Part shown: in pieces, positions 9,801 to 18,145 of the stretch
Numbering within the stretch: the stretch's first letter is position 1
Layout of the letters: each line of letters starts with the position of its first letter
Source of the DNA: Singulisphaera sp. GP187
Lineage (GTDB): Bacteria; Planctomycetota; Phycisphaerae; Phycisphaerales; SM1A02
Reading direction: 5' to 3'
Assembly: GCA_945869475.1 (NCBI GenBank)
Contig: CAMBOV010000017.1
Coordinates: 1 to 58,732, forward strand
DNA length: 58,732 nt
Position numbers and translations under genes: made by a program
Notes under the pieces: model-generated
Database searches by the model: none
Seen by the model: only the letters and a program-made list of their open reading frames with translations
What the model was told of the DNA's origin: nothing

Positions 9801-12072
9801 GCCGAATGAACGCGCGAGTCGCGAGGCCGCCAAACAGCAAGGTGAACGCGCGATTACTGCGCCAACGACACGCGCGAGTACTGGGCAGCGCGCTGCGATC
9901 GACGAGGCGTGGATCGATGATCACTCAGCAGTCGAACGTGTTGAACCTGCCCCGCGCGCGACCGGACTCATCGCCGTCACCGCGCTGATCGTTGCGTGCA
10001 CCGCAACGCTCGCGGCGATCCCCGAATTTGCATCACTCGATCTGCGCAGTGCCTTCATGCGCATCTCAGCCTGGGTGATCGCCGCCCCCGCGCTCGCCGC
10101 GATCGCCCAACTCATCGCCAAGCAGTGCGAGCCGACTCTCGCCCGGCGTATCGCCATTCTCGCGAGCGCAATGGTTGCGGTCGCCCCACTTTCATCGCTC
10201 GCATTCGCAAGCGCTCCGTGGATGGGCGTGATGCTCGCGATGGGATCCGCAACGCTGCCGTGGTTGCTCTGCTACGCGGCGTGGCCCGATGCACGACAAC
10301 TCATTGGATGCCGTCCACTCACCACTCCCAGCAATCGCGCCGTCGAACGGTTCGCCGCGCGCGCGCGGTCGGCATCGGCGACCACGGTCGCACTCGCCAC
10401 CATCGCACTCGTCGCGACCGTGACGCCATGGGCGACCGGCGCACCACTCGCAATTCTCTCTCCCACTGGCGCACTCTGCGCGCTCACACTCGTTGCACTC
10501 ATCGCGATGAGCGCAACGCCATCCCTTCGATCTCGCGCGCCGCTCGCCGCGTGGAGCGCGCTTGCAGTGATCGTCGCATTCATCGCATCGGCACTTTCAT
10601 CGCACGGTCTCACACTGGGAGTGCCGACCGTCGCCCCGGGTGCGTGGATCGCGCTGTGCGCAATCTGGTCGGCAGTCGCCGTGAGTTCGCTCGGTGCGGC
10701 GTGCTTGAGCGAGCAACTCGCAGATGCAGTGCAGCGCGTCCGTGACGACGACGCTCCCGTGCTCGTCGCGCACGAACGCTTTCACGCAGCGTGGGTGATG
10801 GCGCTCAGCGCAGTGGTGCCGATCGTGCCCGCGATGATCGCTTCTCACCTCGTGCGCGGCCGATCACGCCGCGCCGAAAGCCAGTTGCGTTCACTTGCCA
10901 ACTTCGAACTGTGGTTCGCAGCAGCGATCGCGATCGCCACGCTGTTCACGCTTCTCTTTACGGCGCAGATCGGAAGTTCACTTCTCGTTGGACTTCTCGT
11001 CGCGCACGCCGCGATCTGCCTCGGATGCGCAGTCACGATGAGCGCCGATCGTTTCGTTCGCTTTCCATCGCCGATGCCGTTGCTCGCGCGACCTGACGGC
11101 GGCCTCGACCTTCCCGTGCCGCTCGTCACCGTGCAGCGCACTGCCGATGGCTCAGCGCATCGGCCGATCGTGCATCCATGTGGAACAACTGCGTGGGGAG
11201 CGGTCACCGTCATCCTCGGCTGCCTCGCGCTCGCCGCAGCAACGCGCAGCCTTCCGATCACTCTCGCGTGCGGACCACTGCTGGGACTCGCGCTCTGGCT
11301 GCCATCGCTCATCGCATCGCGCTGCCGCCATCAAGACACACTGCTGCTCTGCGCAGTGTCGACTGCGTGTCCAGTCGTGCTCGCCGCGGCTGCGTTTTTT
11401 CTCGAGAGCGCATCGAATACGCAGGGCATCCCAACGCTCGTCGCGATCGCTGGCGGCGGCGCTGGAATCTGGGCGTTGCTTGTGGGATGGGCCTTCAAAG
11501 GAATGTCACAGCTCGCGGGACTCGTGCGCGCGCCCGCTCAACCGCAGCTCGATGACGCGGGCGAACTCATCGCTCCCGTCGATCATCCCTTTGCCTGTGC
11601 CCGTCGCGAGAACATCATGCGCAATGTCGTGATCGGCACCTGCGGCACCGCAGCGTTCTGCGCGCTCATGATGGTGCTCGCCCCGGCCGTGAATGTGATC
11701 ACGCCGCAGCTTCTCGTCTGCGGGATGCTTTCACTTGCGCTCTCTGGGTCACTCTGGCTCGCGGCGAGCCTGACAAGTCGCGCGCGACTCGAAGAGTCGG
11801 CCGTGCTCTTCACAACAATGCTCGCAGTGAGTTCATTCTTCGGCGCTCTTCCATTCTTCTTTCGCGCCGCTGAAGTTGGCGCTCTCGCGGCGCTGAGCGA
11901 ACTGCCTCTCGCACTTGCCACCGCGCTCGCTGCACTGCTTGCCGCTGGTGTCCTCAATACGCTGCGCCAACCACCTGCTCTTCGCGCGCAACGTGCCCTG
12001 CGATCGGCAACGCGAAACCATCCATCCCACGCGCGGGCACATCAACCTTCAACTCGAAAGGTCGCGACATGA
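6868..12072 (+). CDS. Giant GYF-like / coiled-coil / polytopic membrane protein
   Basis: A 1734-residue protein with no enzymatic motif I recognise. Residues about 5-62 resemble the bacterial GYF_2 domain (YDLRRADG, SSKQIRAMA, DDMITRTGDGNW). Residues about 92-840 are a near-continuous, Ala/Glu/Arg/Ser-rich coiled coil with SMC-like heptads. About 840-1025 is low-complexity and probably disordered. The last 700 residues hold roughly 15-18 hydrophobic segments. The ATG at 6868 is chosen because AGGAAGG (6852-6858) lies 9 nt upstream; a TTG at 6859 has no room for a ribosome site. It is co-directional with ftsK and overlaps the deaminase start by ATGA. A membrane-anchored scaffold for envelope or chromosome organisation is a guess. 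Confidence 0.85.
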   Translation: MIAKPSPSSVTTYDLRRADGSMLRALSSKQIRAMALANDLYTDDMITRTGDGNWRSAATLAELPVRKRVVAAVVAKPAVVAPGVVMPDPRIAIAQDRADRLQSSCDELTRACDALRQGEARSHQALAESQAALTSTKRELEQAQLEQECTHETLARAAQSSQQLAELRVESQRATESAACELADVRDAQTRATAELTNELASARLRCQRLVVEAAQRDELERTVAALESTVQAAQESHAALHRTNADLRRQQPDPALVRSLEEAVRERAIAQQQATEATEDRNELVASLSHSQDSLRLADDVRRALEKSVAALKLSASEQASDLVQSRASLADSQGAYAAVLLRAEAAEALTQDSQRVKSEASAWVARTIEQRDAALKSRDSALSDRDGAINERDSTRLAVGATQTDLVRVRREFDSLTGEYTSACGALAEMTARAAALESAVSNARTQYSELVDERDIRDEEIVTLNASVGRLSAQIDELARERDLAHAHVTTGAARSAEAESDRDLARAEVAALHGDLASARESAATISQRHTALERELAEERSRIVARDELIFRESLRSEERETDNRKLAAALAALRADCDSELRRADDAVAHVSMVLRDLASAQQLATEQASQAAHAQDELENLTLLEHSARAALTAASRERDEVAAALATAHAAVASREQQVSAERQLRDQAEASSRQLLASYEKLADDTGRRITDLEVKLSDANHDMQSVRVREEQVNTALAEAHTQSRALAQKLAAVEEQRTAVTRDRDSHAKRAAAEASARAAAEDKIAIANERAAKAEREARMTSERSLQAAMIALSGSKQRLDGDYAQSRAELEVLEQLVAESSRQLIANGGTVPGVPLLPREAAAKAATDAKAASDAVAMLAAHVQLQATAQAHAQTQTHGAPSGPVSRLESARPATQPVNFRMVSGDTDDTTLARPHASRVVGSSSGSARPGGQRERVSQPRAQSASSSGDDDSSSTSESSRPQPPPNERASREAAKQQGERAITAPTTRASTGQRAAIDEAWIDDHSAVERVEPAPRATGLIAVTALIVACTATLAAIPEFASLDLRSAFMRISAWVIAAPALAAIAQLIAKQCEPTLARRIAILASAMVAVAPLSSLAFASAPWMGVMLAMGSATLPWLLCYAAWPDARQLIGCRPLTTPSNRAVERFAARARSASATTVALATIALVATVTPWATGAPLAILSPTGALCALTLVALIAMSATPSLRSRAPLAAWSALAVIVAFIASALSSHGLTLGVPTVAPGAWIALCAIWSAVAVSSLGAACLSEQLADAVQRVRDDDAPVLVAHERFHAAWVMALSAVVPIVPAMIASHLVRGRSRRAESQLRSLANFELWFAAAIAIATLFTLLFTAQIGSSLLVGLLVAHAAICLGCAVTMSADRFVRFPSPMPLLARPDGGLDLPVPLVTVQRTADGSAHRPIVHPCGTTAWGAVTVILGCLALAAATRSLPITLACGPLLGLALWLPSLIASRCRHQDTLLLCAVSTACPVVLAAAAFFLESASNTQGIPTLVAIAGGGAGIWALLVGWAFKGMSQLAGLVRAPAQPQLDDAGELIAPVDHPFACARRENIMRNVVIGTCGTAAFCALMMVLAPAVNVITPQLLVCGMLSLALSGSLWLAASLTSRARLEESAVLFTTMLAVSSFFGALPFFFRAAEVGALAALSELPLALATALAALLAAGVLNTLRQPPALRAQRALRSATRNHPSHARAHQPSTRKVAT

Positions 12073-12530
12073 GTTTCACCGTGAACGCAGAGATCATCGA
12101 ACGGGGACTCTCCGCGGCGATCGAACAGGCAGAAAAGGGATGGCGCGAAGGTGGCATCCCCATCGGATCATCACTCCTCAACGAGGCCGGAGAGATCGTC
12201 GCCCGCGGTCACAATCAACGAGTGCAGTCGGGCGATCCAACAGCGCATGCCGAGGTCGACTGTGTACGAAAAGCTGGACGGCGCCGCGACTGGCACCGGC
12301 TCACACTCGTCTCAACACTCTCGCCCTGCCCGATGTGCTCTGGCACGGCGATCCTCTTCAAGATTCCTCGGGTCATCATCGGCGAGAACAGAACATTTCT
12401 CGGTGCAGAAGAGTGGATGCGTGCGAGCGGAATCTCGCTCACCGTGCTCGACGACCCCCGCTGCATCGCGCTGATGGAACGGATGAAACGCGAGAAGCCA
12501 GATCTGTGGGCTGAAGACATCGGCGACTAG
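12069..12530 (+). CDS. Cytosine deaminase of the yeast FCY1 type
   Basis: A 153-residue zinc-dependent deaminase of the CDA fold. The metal site is complete: His60-Ala-Glu62 (catalytic Glu) and Cys87/Cys90 in PCPMC. The most telling similarity is to yeast cytosine deaminase FCY1 (cytosine to uracil): IPRVIIGEN after the second Cys and the C-terminal [11 protein letters not shown] closely match the FCY1 pattern, and positions of the metal ligands differ by only 2-4 residues. Bacteria more often use the unrelated amidohydrolase CodA. Guanine deaminase or TadA-like activity is less likely given that tail. Its ATG overlaps the stop of the giant membrane protein (ATGA), implying translational coupling. 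Confidence 0.82.
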   Translation: MSFTVNAEIIERGLSAAIEQAEKGWREGGIPIGSSLLNEAGEIVARGHNQRVQSGDPTAHAEVDCVRKAGRRRDWHRLTLVSTLSPCPMCSGTAILFKIPRVIIGENRTFLGAEEWMRASGISLTVLDDPRCIALMERMKREKPDLWAEDIGD

Positions 12531-13507
12531 CGACTCATCAACGTTGCGCGCAACCCATCAGCGAAATGTGTGACGGGCTCATAGCCAATCAGCGCCTTCG
12601 CCGCCTCGACTGCGGCGCGACTATCGCGCACATCGCCTTTGCGTGAAGGCTCGAACGTCGGCGAGATCTTCGTCGCGAGAATCGCGCTCATCTGGTCGAG
12701 CAACTCGAGCAATGTGAACTGATCGGCGCAACCGATATTCACCATCTCTCCCTGCAGTGGTCGCGGCGAAGCGCCTGCGAGCAAGTTGGCATGCACCGCA
12801 TTACTGACATGCGTGAAGTCGCGCGTCTGACCGCCATCGCCGAAAATCGTCGGAGAGAGTCCCTGTCGCAAAGCCGTGGCAAACTTCGGAATCACCGCGG
12901 CATACTGTGAATCTGGACGCTGACGCGGTCCAAAGATATTGAAGTAGCGCAGGCTGATCGTTGAGACGCCATAACAAATCGCCCATGCGCGACAGAGGTG
13001 TTCGCCTGCCAATTTCGTGACGGCATACGGCGAGCGTGGATCTGGAATCATCGTCTCGATCTTTGGAAGCGTTGGCGTATCGCCATAGGCCGAACTCGAC
13101 GCCGAGTAGACGAGACGACCGACACCCGCAGCACGCGCCGCATTCAAGACAACCATCGTTCCCGTCGCGTTGGTGAGTTGAAATCGATCCGGCGTGACGA
13201 GCGATGCTGGAACCGATCCGAGCGCTGCGAGATGAAAGACAATCTTCGCCCCGCGCGTCGCTTCTTCGATCGCTGCTGCATCGAGGATGCTCGCTTCGAT
13301 CAATCGCACGCGGCTTGATCGCCCTGTGAGATTTTCTTTCTTGCCATTGCTCAGGTCATCAATCACCGTGACGTGCGCACCAAGTTCGTCAAGTGCCTCG
13401 ACAATGTGCGAACCGATAAACCCTGCGCCACCCGTCACACAGACCGAAGAGTTCTCATACGTCACGCGATGCTGGTCAAGCCAGCGTTGGTTCACGAGGG
13501 CTTCCAC
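12527..13507 (-). CDS. NAD-dependent sugar-nucleotide epimerase/dehydratase
   Basis: A 326-residue extended short-chain dehydrogenase. GGAGFIG (26-32) binds [11 protein letters not shown] carries the active Ser, and Tyr161-xxx-Lys165 (SPYAVTK) is the catalytic pair. [10 protein letters not shown] and the GDGGQTRDF block match UDP-N-acetylglucosamine 4-epimerases of the WbpP type and UDP-glucose 4-epimerases; the exact sugar cannot be told. The GTG at 13507 overlaps atpA by 16 nt. A GTG at 13465 would put the Gly motif nearer the usual distance from the N-terminus and is quite possible. It sits where atpG normally follows atpA. Its stop codon shares CTAG with the deaminase stop on the other strand. 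Confidence 0.86.
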   Translation of the reverse strand: MEALVNQRWLDQHRVTYENSSVCVTGGAGFIGSHIVEALDELGAHVTVIDDLSNGKKENLTGRSSRVRLIEASILDAAAIEEATRGAKIVFHLAALGSVPASLVTPDRFQLTNATGTMVVLNAARAAGVGRLVYSASSSAYGDTPTLPKIETMIPDPRSPYAVTKLAGEHLCRAWAICYGVSTISLRYFNIFGPRQRPDSQYAAVIPKFATALRQGLSPTIFGDGGQTRDFTHVSNAVHANLLAGASPRPLQGEMVNIGCADQFTLLELLDQMSAILATKISPTFEPSRKGDVRDSRAAVEAAKALIGYEPVTHFADGLRATLMSR

Positions 13508-15048
13508 GATTGCTTGAAGGTGCGCAGTGCCGCGAGGAACTTGTCCTCGATGCCCTTGAATGACTTCGCCTTCGCCAACTCATCGCGCAGTGGCTTCTGT
13601 GGACCTTGAAAATAGTTCAGCATGTCGCGTTCGAAAACGCTGACCTTGTCGATTGCAACGTCATCGAGGAATCCCTTCGATCCAGCGAACATCGAAATGC
13701 ACTGGTCGATCGTGTCGAATGGCGTGTACTGACCTTGCTTGAGAATCTGCACCATGCGTGCTCCACGGTCGAGCTGACGCTTGCTCGCGGCATCGAGTTC
13801 GGTGCCAAGCTGTGCGAAGGCTTCGAGTTCGCGGTAGGCCGCGAGATCGAGACGCAGTGATCCTGCGACTTCTTTCATGGCCTTGATCTGTGCGGCTCCA
13901 CCGACGCGGCTCACCGAGATACCCACGTTGATTGCGGGTCGCACACCTGCTGAGAAAAGCTCAGGCTGCAGATAGATCTGACCGTCGGTAATCGAAATCA
14001 CGTTCGTCGGGATGTACGCCGAGACGTCGCCTTCTTGTGTCTCGATGATTGGAAGTGCGGTGATCGATCCACCACCATTCTCTTTCGAGAGCTTCGTTGA
14101 TCGCTCAAGCAATCGCGAATGCAGATAGAAGACGTCGCCGGGATATGCCTCGCGACCTGGTGGACGGCGAAGCAAGAGTGAGAGTTCGCGGTATGCCACG
14201 GCCTGTTTCGACAAATCGTCGTAGACGCAGAGCACATGCTTTGGACCGGTGTAGTTGGGATCCTTTCCCTTCCACATGAAGTACTCACCCATCGCGCAAC
14301 CTGAATACGGGGCGATGTACTGCATCGGAGCGGACGACGACGCGCCTGCATTCACGATGATCGTGTACTCCATCGCGCCGTGCTTCTTGAGTGTCTCGAG
14401 AACACCTGCAACGGTCGAGTCTTTCTGACCGATGGCGACGTAGATGCAGACGACGGCATCGGGAGTTCCCCAATACTGACGTTGATTGATAATGCAATCG
14501 AGGCAGACCGCAGTCTTGCCGGTCTTGCGATCGCCGATGACGAGCTCGCGCTGTCCGCGACCCACGGGGATCATTGCATCGACGGCCTTGATGCCGAACT
14601 GCATCGGTTCTTTCACGGGCTGGCGCTTCGAGATTCCGGGGGCGACGATGTCGACTTTGCCCGTTTCGTTGGTGCCAAGCGGCGCGCCACCATCGAGGGG
14701 AACTCCCAGTGGATCAACGACGCGTCCGAGCAATTCTGGTCCCACTGGAACTTCGAGCAGACGTCCGGTCGAGCGAACGGTGTCGCCTTCACGCACGCGC
14801 GTCGCATCGCCGAAGAGCGCGATACCGACGGTGTCGGTTTCGAGGTTCATGACCTGCCCGATGATTCGTCCACCGACCGACTCGCACTCAACGAGTTCTC
14901 CAGCCATGGCCTTGCCGAGTCCGTAGACACGGGCGATGCCGTCGCCGACTTCGACGACCTGTCCGACATCGCTCACTTCAAGCGTGTTGCCGAACTGTTC
15001 GATTTCTTGGCGGATGACAGATGCGATTTCGTCAGTCTTGATCTTCAT
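13492..15048 (-). CDS. atpA: ATP synthase F1 subunit alpha
   Basis: A 518-residue alpha subunit, part of the alpha3-beta3 catalytic head of the F1Fo ATP synthase; alpha carries non-catalytic nucleotide sites. The N-terminal crown (residues 1-100), the P-loop GDRKTGKT (172-179) and the conserved [15 protein letters not shown] region are all present, and the length is normal. The ATG at 15048 is preceded by AAGAGGA. It follows atpH by 41 nt. Downstream, atpG, atpD and atpC are absent and an epimerase gene overlaps the end of atpA, so the operon is split. Confidence 0.97.
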   Translation of the reverse strand: MKIKTDEIASVIRQEIEQFGNTLEVSDVGQVVEVGDGIARVYGLGKAMAGELVECESVGGRIIGQVMNLETDTVGIALFGDATRVREGDTVRSTGRLLEVPVGPELLGRVVDPLGVPLDGGAPLGTNETGKVDIVAPGISKRQPVKEPMQFGIKAVDAMIPVGRGQRELVIGDRKTGKTAVCLDCIINQRQYWGTPDAVVCIYVAIGQKDSTVAGVLETLKKHGAMEYTIIVNAGASSSAPMQYIAPYSGCAMGEYFMWKGKDPNYTGPKHVLCVYDDLSKQAVAYRELSLLLRRPPGREAYPGDVFYLHSRLLERSTKLSKENGGGSITALPIIETQEGDVSAYIPTNVISITDGQIYLQPELFSAGVRPAINVGISVSRVGGAAQIKAMKEVAGSLRLDLAAYRELEAFAQLGTELDAASKRQLDRGARMVQILKQGQYTPFDTIDQCISMFAGSKGFLDDVAIDKVSVFERDMLNYFQGPQKPLRDELAKAKSFKGIEDKFLAALRTFKQSWKPS

Positions 15049-15089
15049 GGACGGGTCCTCTTAAGAGCGGATGCAGTTTCGATTCGTAC

Positions 15090-15689
15090 TTAGGCAATGA
15101 ATCGCGTTGAGTCACGACGAACGGTCGCGCCTCCTGATTCAATCATGGTTTGTTGCAGACGGCGCAGACGGGTCGCGATCGACCCGTCCACTAATTGATC
15201 GGCGATTTGCAGTTTGATTCCGCCAATCATTGTTGGATCGGCGTAGTAGTGAAAGATCGCCTCGCGTCCAATGGCCGTGCGCAACTTCTCGCGCATCAGC
15301 GTTTCGGTCGTCTCGCCCATCGACTTTCCATCAACAGTGAAGACATCGACTTCGGTCATGCCGAAGAGTGCTTGCAAGAGCGTGTCGTAGGCGCTGCCGA
15401 TGGCGAGCAATTGGCCGAGCCGTCCCTTGCGATTGAGAACAACAACGAAGCGGTAGAGCGTTTCACTGACGCGTCCCTTGAGCACTCGCTCAATCGTTGC
15501 CGAGCGCCGCGCGCGCGTGACAGCGGGCGACGAGAGAAACAGCACGAACTTCTTATCGGCGGATGCGACTTCGCAGAGTGCAGAAAGTTCTTCGCCGAGA
15601 TCCTTCGCCGCCGCGTTGCCCCCATCTGCGACGGCAAGATCGAGCAGCGCACTCGCGTAGACCTTGGCAATTTTGTTGTGTTCGCTCAT
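15090..15689 (-). CDS. atpH: ATP synthase subunit delta
   Basis: A 199-residue delta (OSCP) subunit that links the b stalk to the top of F1. The N-terminal helical bundle (KIAKVYASALLDLA) and the C-terminal GGIKLQIADQLVDGSIATRLRRLQ block are family signatures. Slightly longer than E. coli delta (177). The ATG is at 15689, 37 nt after atpF, within the atpZ-to-atpA operon. Confidence 0.93.
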   Translation of the reverse strand: MSEHNKIAKVYASALLDLAVADGGNAAAKDLGEELSALCEVASADKKFVLFLSSPAVTRARRSATIERVLKGRVSETLYRFVVVLNRKGRLGQLLAIGSAYDTLLQALFGMTEVDVFTVDGKSMGETTETLMREKLRTAIGREAIFHYYADPTMIGGIKLQIADQLVDGSIATRLRRLQQTMIESGGATVRRDSTRFIA

Positions 15690-15726
15690 ACCAAAAGTGG
15701 ATTCAAGTGTGGATTCTTCGCTGTGA

Positions 15727-16239
15727 CTAGCGGTTCGGTGTGTTCATCGCCGCGAGCGATTGCTCAACGAGGCGCTTCTGATCGGCGGGAGCGATTTCGC
15801 GTTCGAGGATGTGCCCGGCGATTGCGATTGCGAGCGACGAAGCGTGTGCTTCGAGTTCAGCCACCGCCGTGCGCCTGGCGTTCTCAATCTCTTCGCCGGC
15901 GCGACGAGCGCGGTCAGCGAGTTCGCTCTCGTTCTTCGCGCGAATCTCATCGCCCAACCGAATCGCAGCCGCCCGCGCCTCACGCAACATGCGATCAGAT
16001 TCTTCGAGTGCCGCAGCGAGTTTGTGCTCAAACTCCTTCTGTTTGGCCATCGCCGAAGCGCGCGCGGCCTCAGCCGATTCGATCTCATGCAGAATCTTGG
16101 CGTCGCGCTCGTCGAGACCCTTGAGGATCTTCGGCCAAACGACCAGACCAAGCACCACAACCACCACAAGACACACGACGATCGTCGTGATGAATGTGTA
16201 GAAGTTAAACGCCAATGGATCTGCGGCTGCGATCAACAT
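15727..16239 (-). CDS. atpF: ATP synthase Fo subunit b
   Basis: A 170-residue peripheral-stalk subunit. One membrane helix (about residues 12-35, TFITTIVVCLVVVVVLGLV) is followed by a long charged helix with right-handed coiled-coil character (AKILHEIESAEAARASAMAKQ onward). The ATG at 16239 and the length are typical. It stands 31 nt after atpE. Only one b gene is present, so the stalk should be a b homodimer. Confidence 0.93.
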   Translation of the reverse strand: MLIAAADPLAFNFYTFITTIVVCLVVVVVLGLVVWPKILKGLDERDAKILHEIESAEAARASAMAKQKEFEHKLAAALEESDRMLREARAAAIRLGDEIRAKNESELADRARRAGEEIENARRTAVAELEAHASSLAIAIAGHILEREIAPADQKRLVEQSLAAMNTPNR

Positions 16240-16270
16240 GCTTCACTCTCCAAATCTCGATCCGCTGGGA

Positions 16271-16582
16271 TCAATTGAAGTTCGAGAAACCAGCGACGAC
16301 GGCGAAGAGCGCAACACCTTCAATGAGCGCGGCGGTCAGAATCATGTTGATGAAGATTCGTGGAGCCATCTCTGGCTGACGAGCGATCGACTCAACGGCG
16401 CTTCCGCCGATTCGACCGATGCCGATGCCTGCGCCAATGGTGGCCAGACCGCACGCCAAGCCTGCGCCGAGGCCTTTGCCCCAGTTGACTGCTTCCACGG
16501 CCGCGTGGGCATCCTGTGCTGATGCAAGGTTCGTCAAGACGAGTCCAGCAACCAAACCGAGAGTGAGATGAGCGAGCTTCAT
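16271..16582 (-). CDS. atpE: ATP synthase Fo subunit c with N-terminal signal-like segment
   Basis: A 103-residue c subunit forming the rotor ring. The first helix has the GxGxG pattern (GAGIGIGRIGG), the loop is ARQPE, and Glu88 (ALIEGVALF) is the ion-binding carboxylate. The residue after Glu88 is Gly, not Ser/Thr, which argues for protons rather than sodium. Unusually, residues 1-27 look like a signal peptide (MKLAH, hydrophobic stretch, ASAQDAHA) ahead of the normal hairpin; some bacteria do have such pre-c subunits. The ATG at 16582 was chosen over the upstream start because a GGAG-type site lies in the gap and the hydrophobic leader begins there. Confidence 0.94.
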   Translation of the reverse strand: MKLAHLTLGLVAGLVLTNLASAQDAHAAVEAVNWGKGLGAGLACGLATIGAGIGIGRIGGSAVESIARQPEMAPRIFINMILTAALIEGVALFAVVAGFSNFN

Positions 16583-16659
16583 GTGTATCGAGTCTCCGTG
16601 AGTCATGCGTGAATCTTGATGGCGAACATCGCCTTCAAGGGGGAAGCAATATAGCGAGT

Positions 16660-17646
16660 TTAGGAATGTGCGGCGGCAGTCGGATGACCGTGATTCTCGC
16701 CGTGGGCACCCTCGCCCTCGTGACCCTCTTCGTGCTCTTCATGCGCCATCAGGCTGATGAAGACCGCTGTGAGAAACATGAAGATGAAGGCTTGCAAAAC
16801 CGCCACAAACACTTCGAGAAAGGTGATCAAGATCGCACCGACGCCACTGACGAGGGTGATCCCACTGACTGCGAAGAAACCGAGGTCTGCATTGAGCGCG
16901 ACCGCTCCGAATCCGAGAAGGGTGAGCAAGAGCGTGTGGCCGGCGACCATGTTGGCAAAGAGTCGAATCGCAAGAGCTGCGGGCTTCACAAAGATGCCAC
17001 CAAGTTCGACGAGAAAAATGATTGGGATCACAAGCCAGAGAAAGATCGATCCACGCACGAGTTCGCGACCTCCGCACAAGTGTTCGAGCCATCCACCGAT
17101 GCCAAGCTCGCGGAAGCCTTGAACCTGCACGACGAAGAATGAGATCACTGCGAGCGCGGCCGTCACGGAGATGCTCGCGGTCGCGGCGCCACCAAAGAGC
17201 GCAGCAGTCTTGCTCTCGGGCACGTTGTCGAAGGGCATCAATCCAGTGAAGTGATAGATCGCATAATGGACGTCAACAAAGGGAATCAATCCGACGATGT
17301 TGAGGATCAAAATGAAGAAAAACAGCGACAAAAGGTAGGAAAGATAGCGGGCCGCGAGTCGCGCACCCATCACCGGAATGAGCATCTCATCGCGCAAATA
17401 CACAACGATGACTTCCACCAGCGCTGAGAATTTTCCCGCAGGCAAGTAGCGCCGGTTTCCCAGCGATGCTTGGCCAGTCTTCGATCCCTTCGCGGCATAG
17501 ATGAGCAACAGAACGAGGACGATCGCCGATCCCAGAACGGTCACCATGCTGAGCATGATGTCCACATCAAACAGCCGCCAATTGCCGATCGGCTTGTCAA
17601 CGATGTGCGAGACTGGATCTGAACTGTTCGCTAGAAAAAGTGACAT
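16660..17646 (-). CDS. atpB: ATP synthase Fo subunit a with His/Glu-rich tail
   Basis: A 328-residue a subunit that forms the proton half-channels against the c ring. Five to six membrane helices are visible, and the essential Arg is Arg228 in KPAALAIRLFANMVAGH. The N-terminal part is normal. The C-terminus is unusual: residues 301-328, beyond the last helix, contain seven His and six Glu (HEEHEEGHEGEG pattern), which could bind metal or buffer protons; this is inference. The ATG is at 17646. It lies between the atpI-like gene and atpE. Confidence 0.95.
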   Translation of the reverse strand: MSLFLANSSDPVSHIVDKPIGNWRLFDVDIMLSMVTVLGSAIVLVLLLIYAAKGSKTGQASLGNRRYLPAGKFSALVEVIVVYLRDEMLIPVMGARLAARYLSYLLSLFFFILILNIVGLIPFVDVHYAIYHFTGLMPFDNVPESKTAALFGGAATASISVTAALAVISFFVVQVQGFRELGIGGWLEHLCGGRELVRGSIFLWLVIPIIFLVELGGIFVKPAALAIRLFANMVAGHTLLLTLLGFGAVALNADLGFFAVSGITLVSGVGAILITFLEVFVAVLQAFIFMFLTAVFISLMAHEEHEEGHEGEGAHGENHGHPTAAAHS

Positions 17647-17694
17647 TCGCCGCGCACCTCGTGTCGGATCTTCTCAAGTCGCTCGCTGCCGACA

Positions 17695-18126
17695 TCAGCG
17701 AGCACTTCTTTGGGCGGCACATCCAGCCGATCGCCGTTGACTTGCGGCGATCATGCCAACCTCGCACAACACTGTTACGAAGTAACACGCACCCACGGCA
17801 GCAACAAAATGCTCGCGCGGGCCATATGGGGCGAGGGAGTATATCGCGAGGGTTGCGAGCGGGGTCAGCAGCAAACGAATCACCGTCCCGGCGAGCCAGA
17901 TTGTGATCCAGTCGACTGCGGGACGCTCCTTCCACGGGGCAACGATGAGCCATCCAAGAATGGCAATTGGCAGCACGGCCCCGATGGCTCGGCCGGCGAC
18001 GGGCCATCCATCCCACCCAAACTTCGGCGCGATCACCGCCCAGAGAACCGCGGTGGCGCAGCACCCTGCGACCATCGCAACCATCACGGCGATCCAGCGA
18101 ATTCGCATCGGGGGTCCAAGCGACAT
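17695..18126 (-). CDS. AtpI-like small membrane protein
   Basis: A 143-residue protein with four predicted membrane helices and a conserved-looking Arg in the third (TVIRLLLTPLATL). Size, topology and position directly before atpB match AtpI, the accessory protein thought to help assemble the c ring or carry Mg2+/Ca2+ with AtpZ. Sequence similarity alone is weak, so the name rests mainly on context. I chose the ATG at 18126; a GTG at 18156 would overlap the end of the upstream gene. Confidence 0.6.
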   Translation of the reverse strand: MSLGPPMRIRWIAVMVAMVAGCCATAVLWAVIAPKFGWDGWPVAGRAIGAVLPIAILGWLIVAPWKERPAVDWITIWLAGTVIRLLLTPLATLAIYSLAPYGPREHFVAAVGACYFVTVLCEVGMIAASQRRSAGCAAQRSAR

Positions 18127-18145
18127 TTTCGACTGGGTTTCTGGG

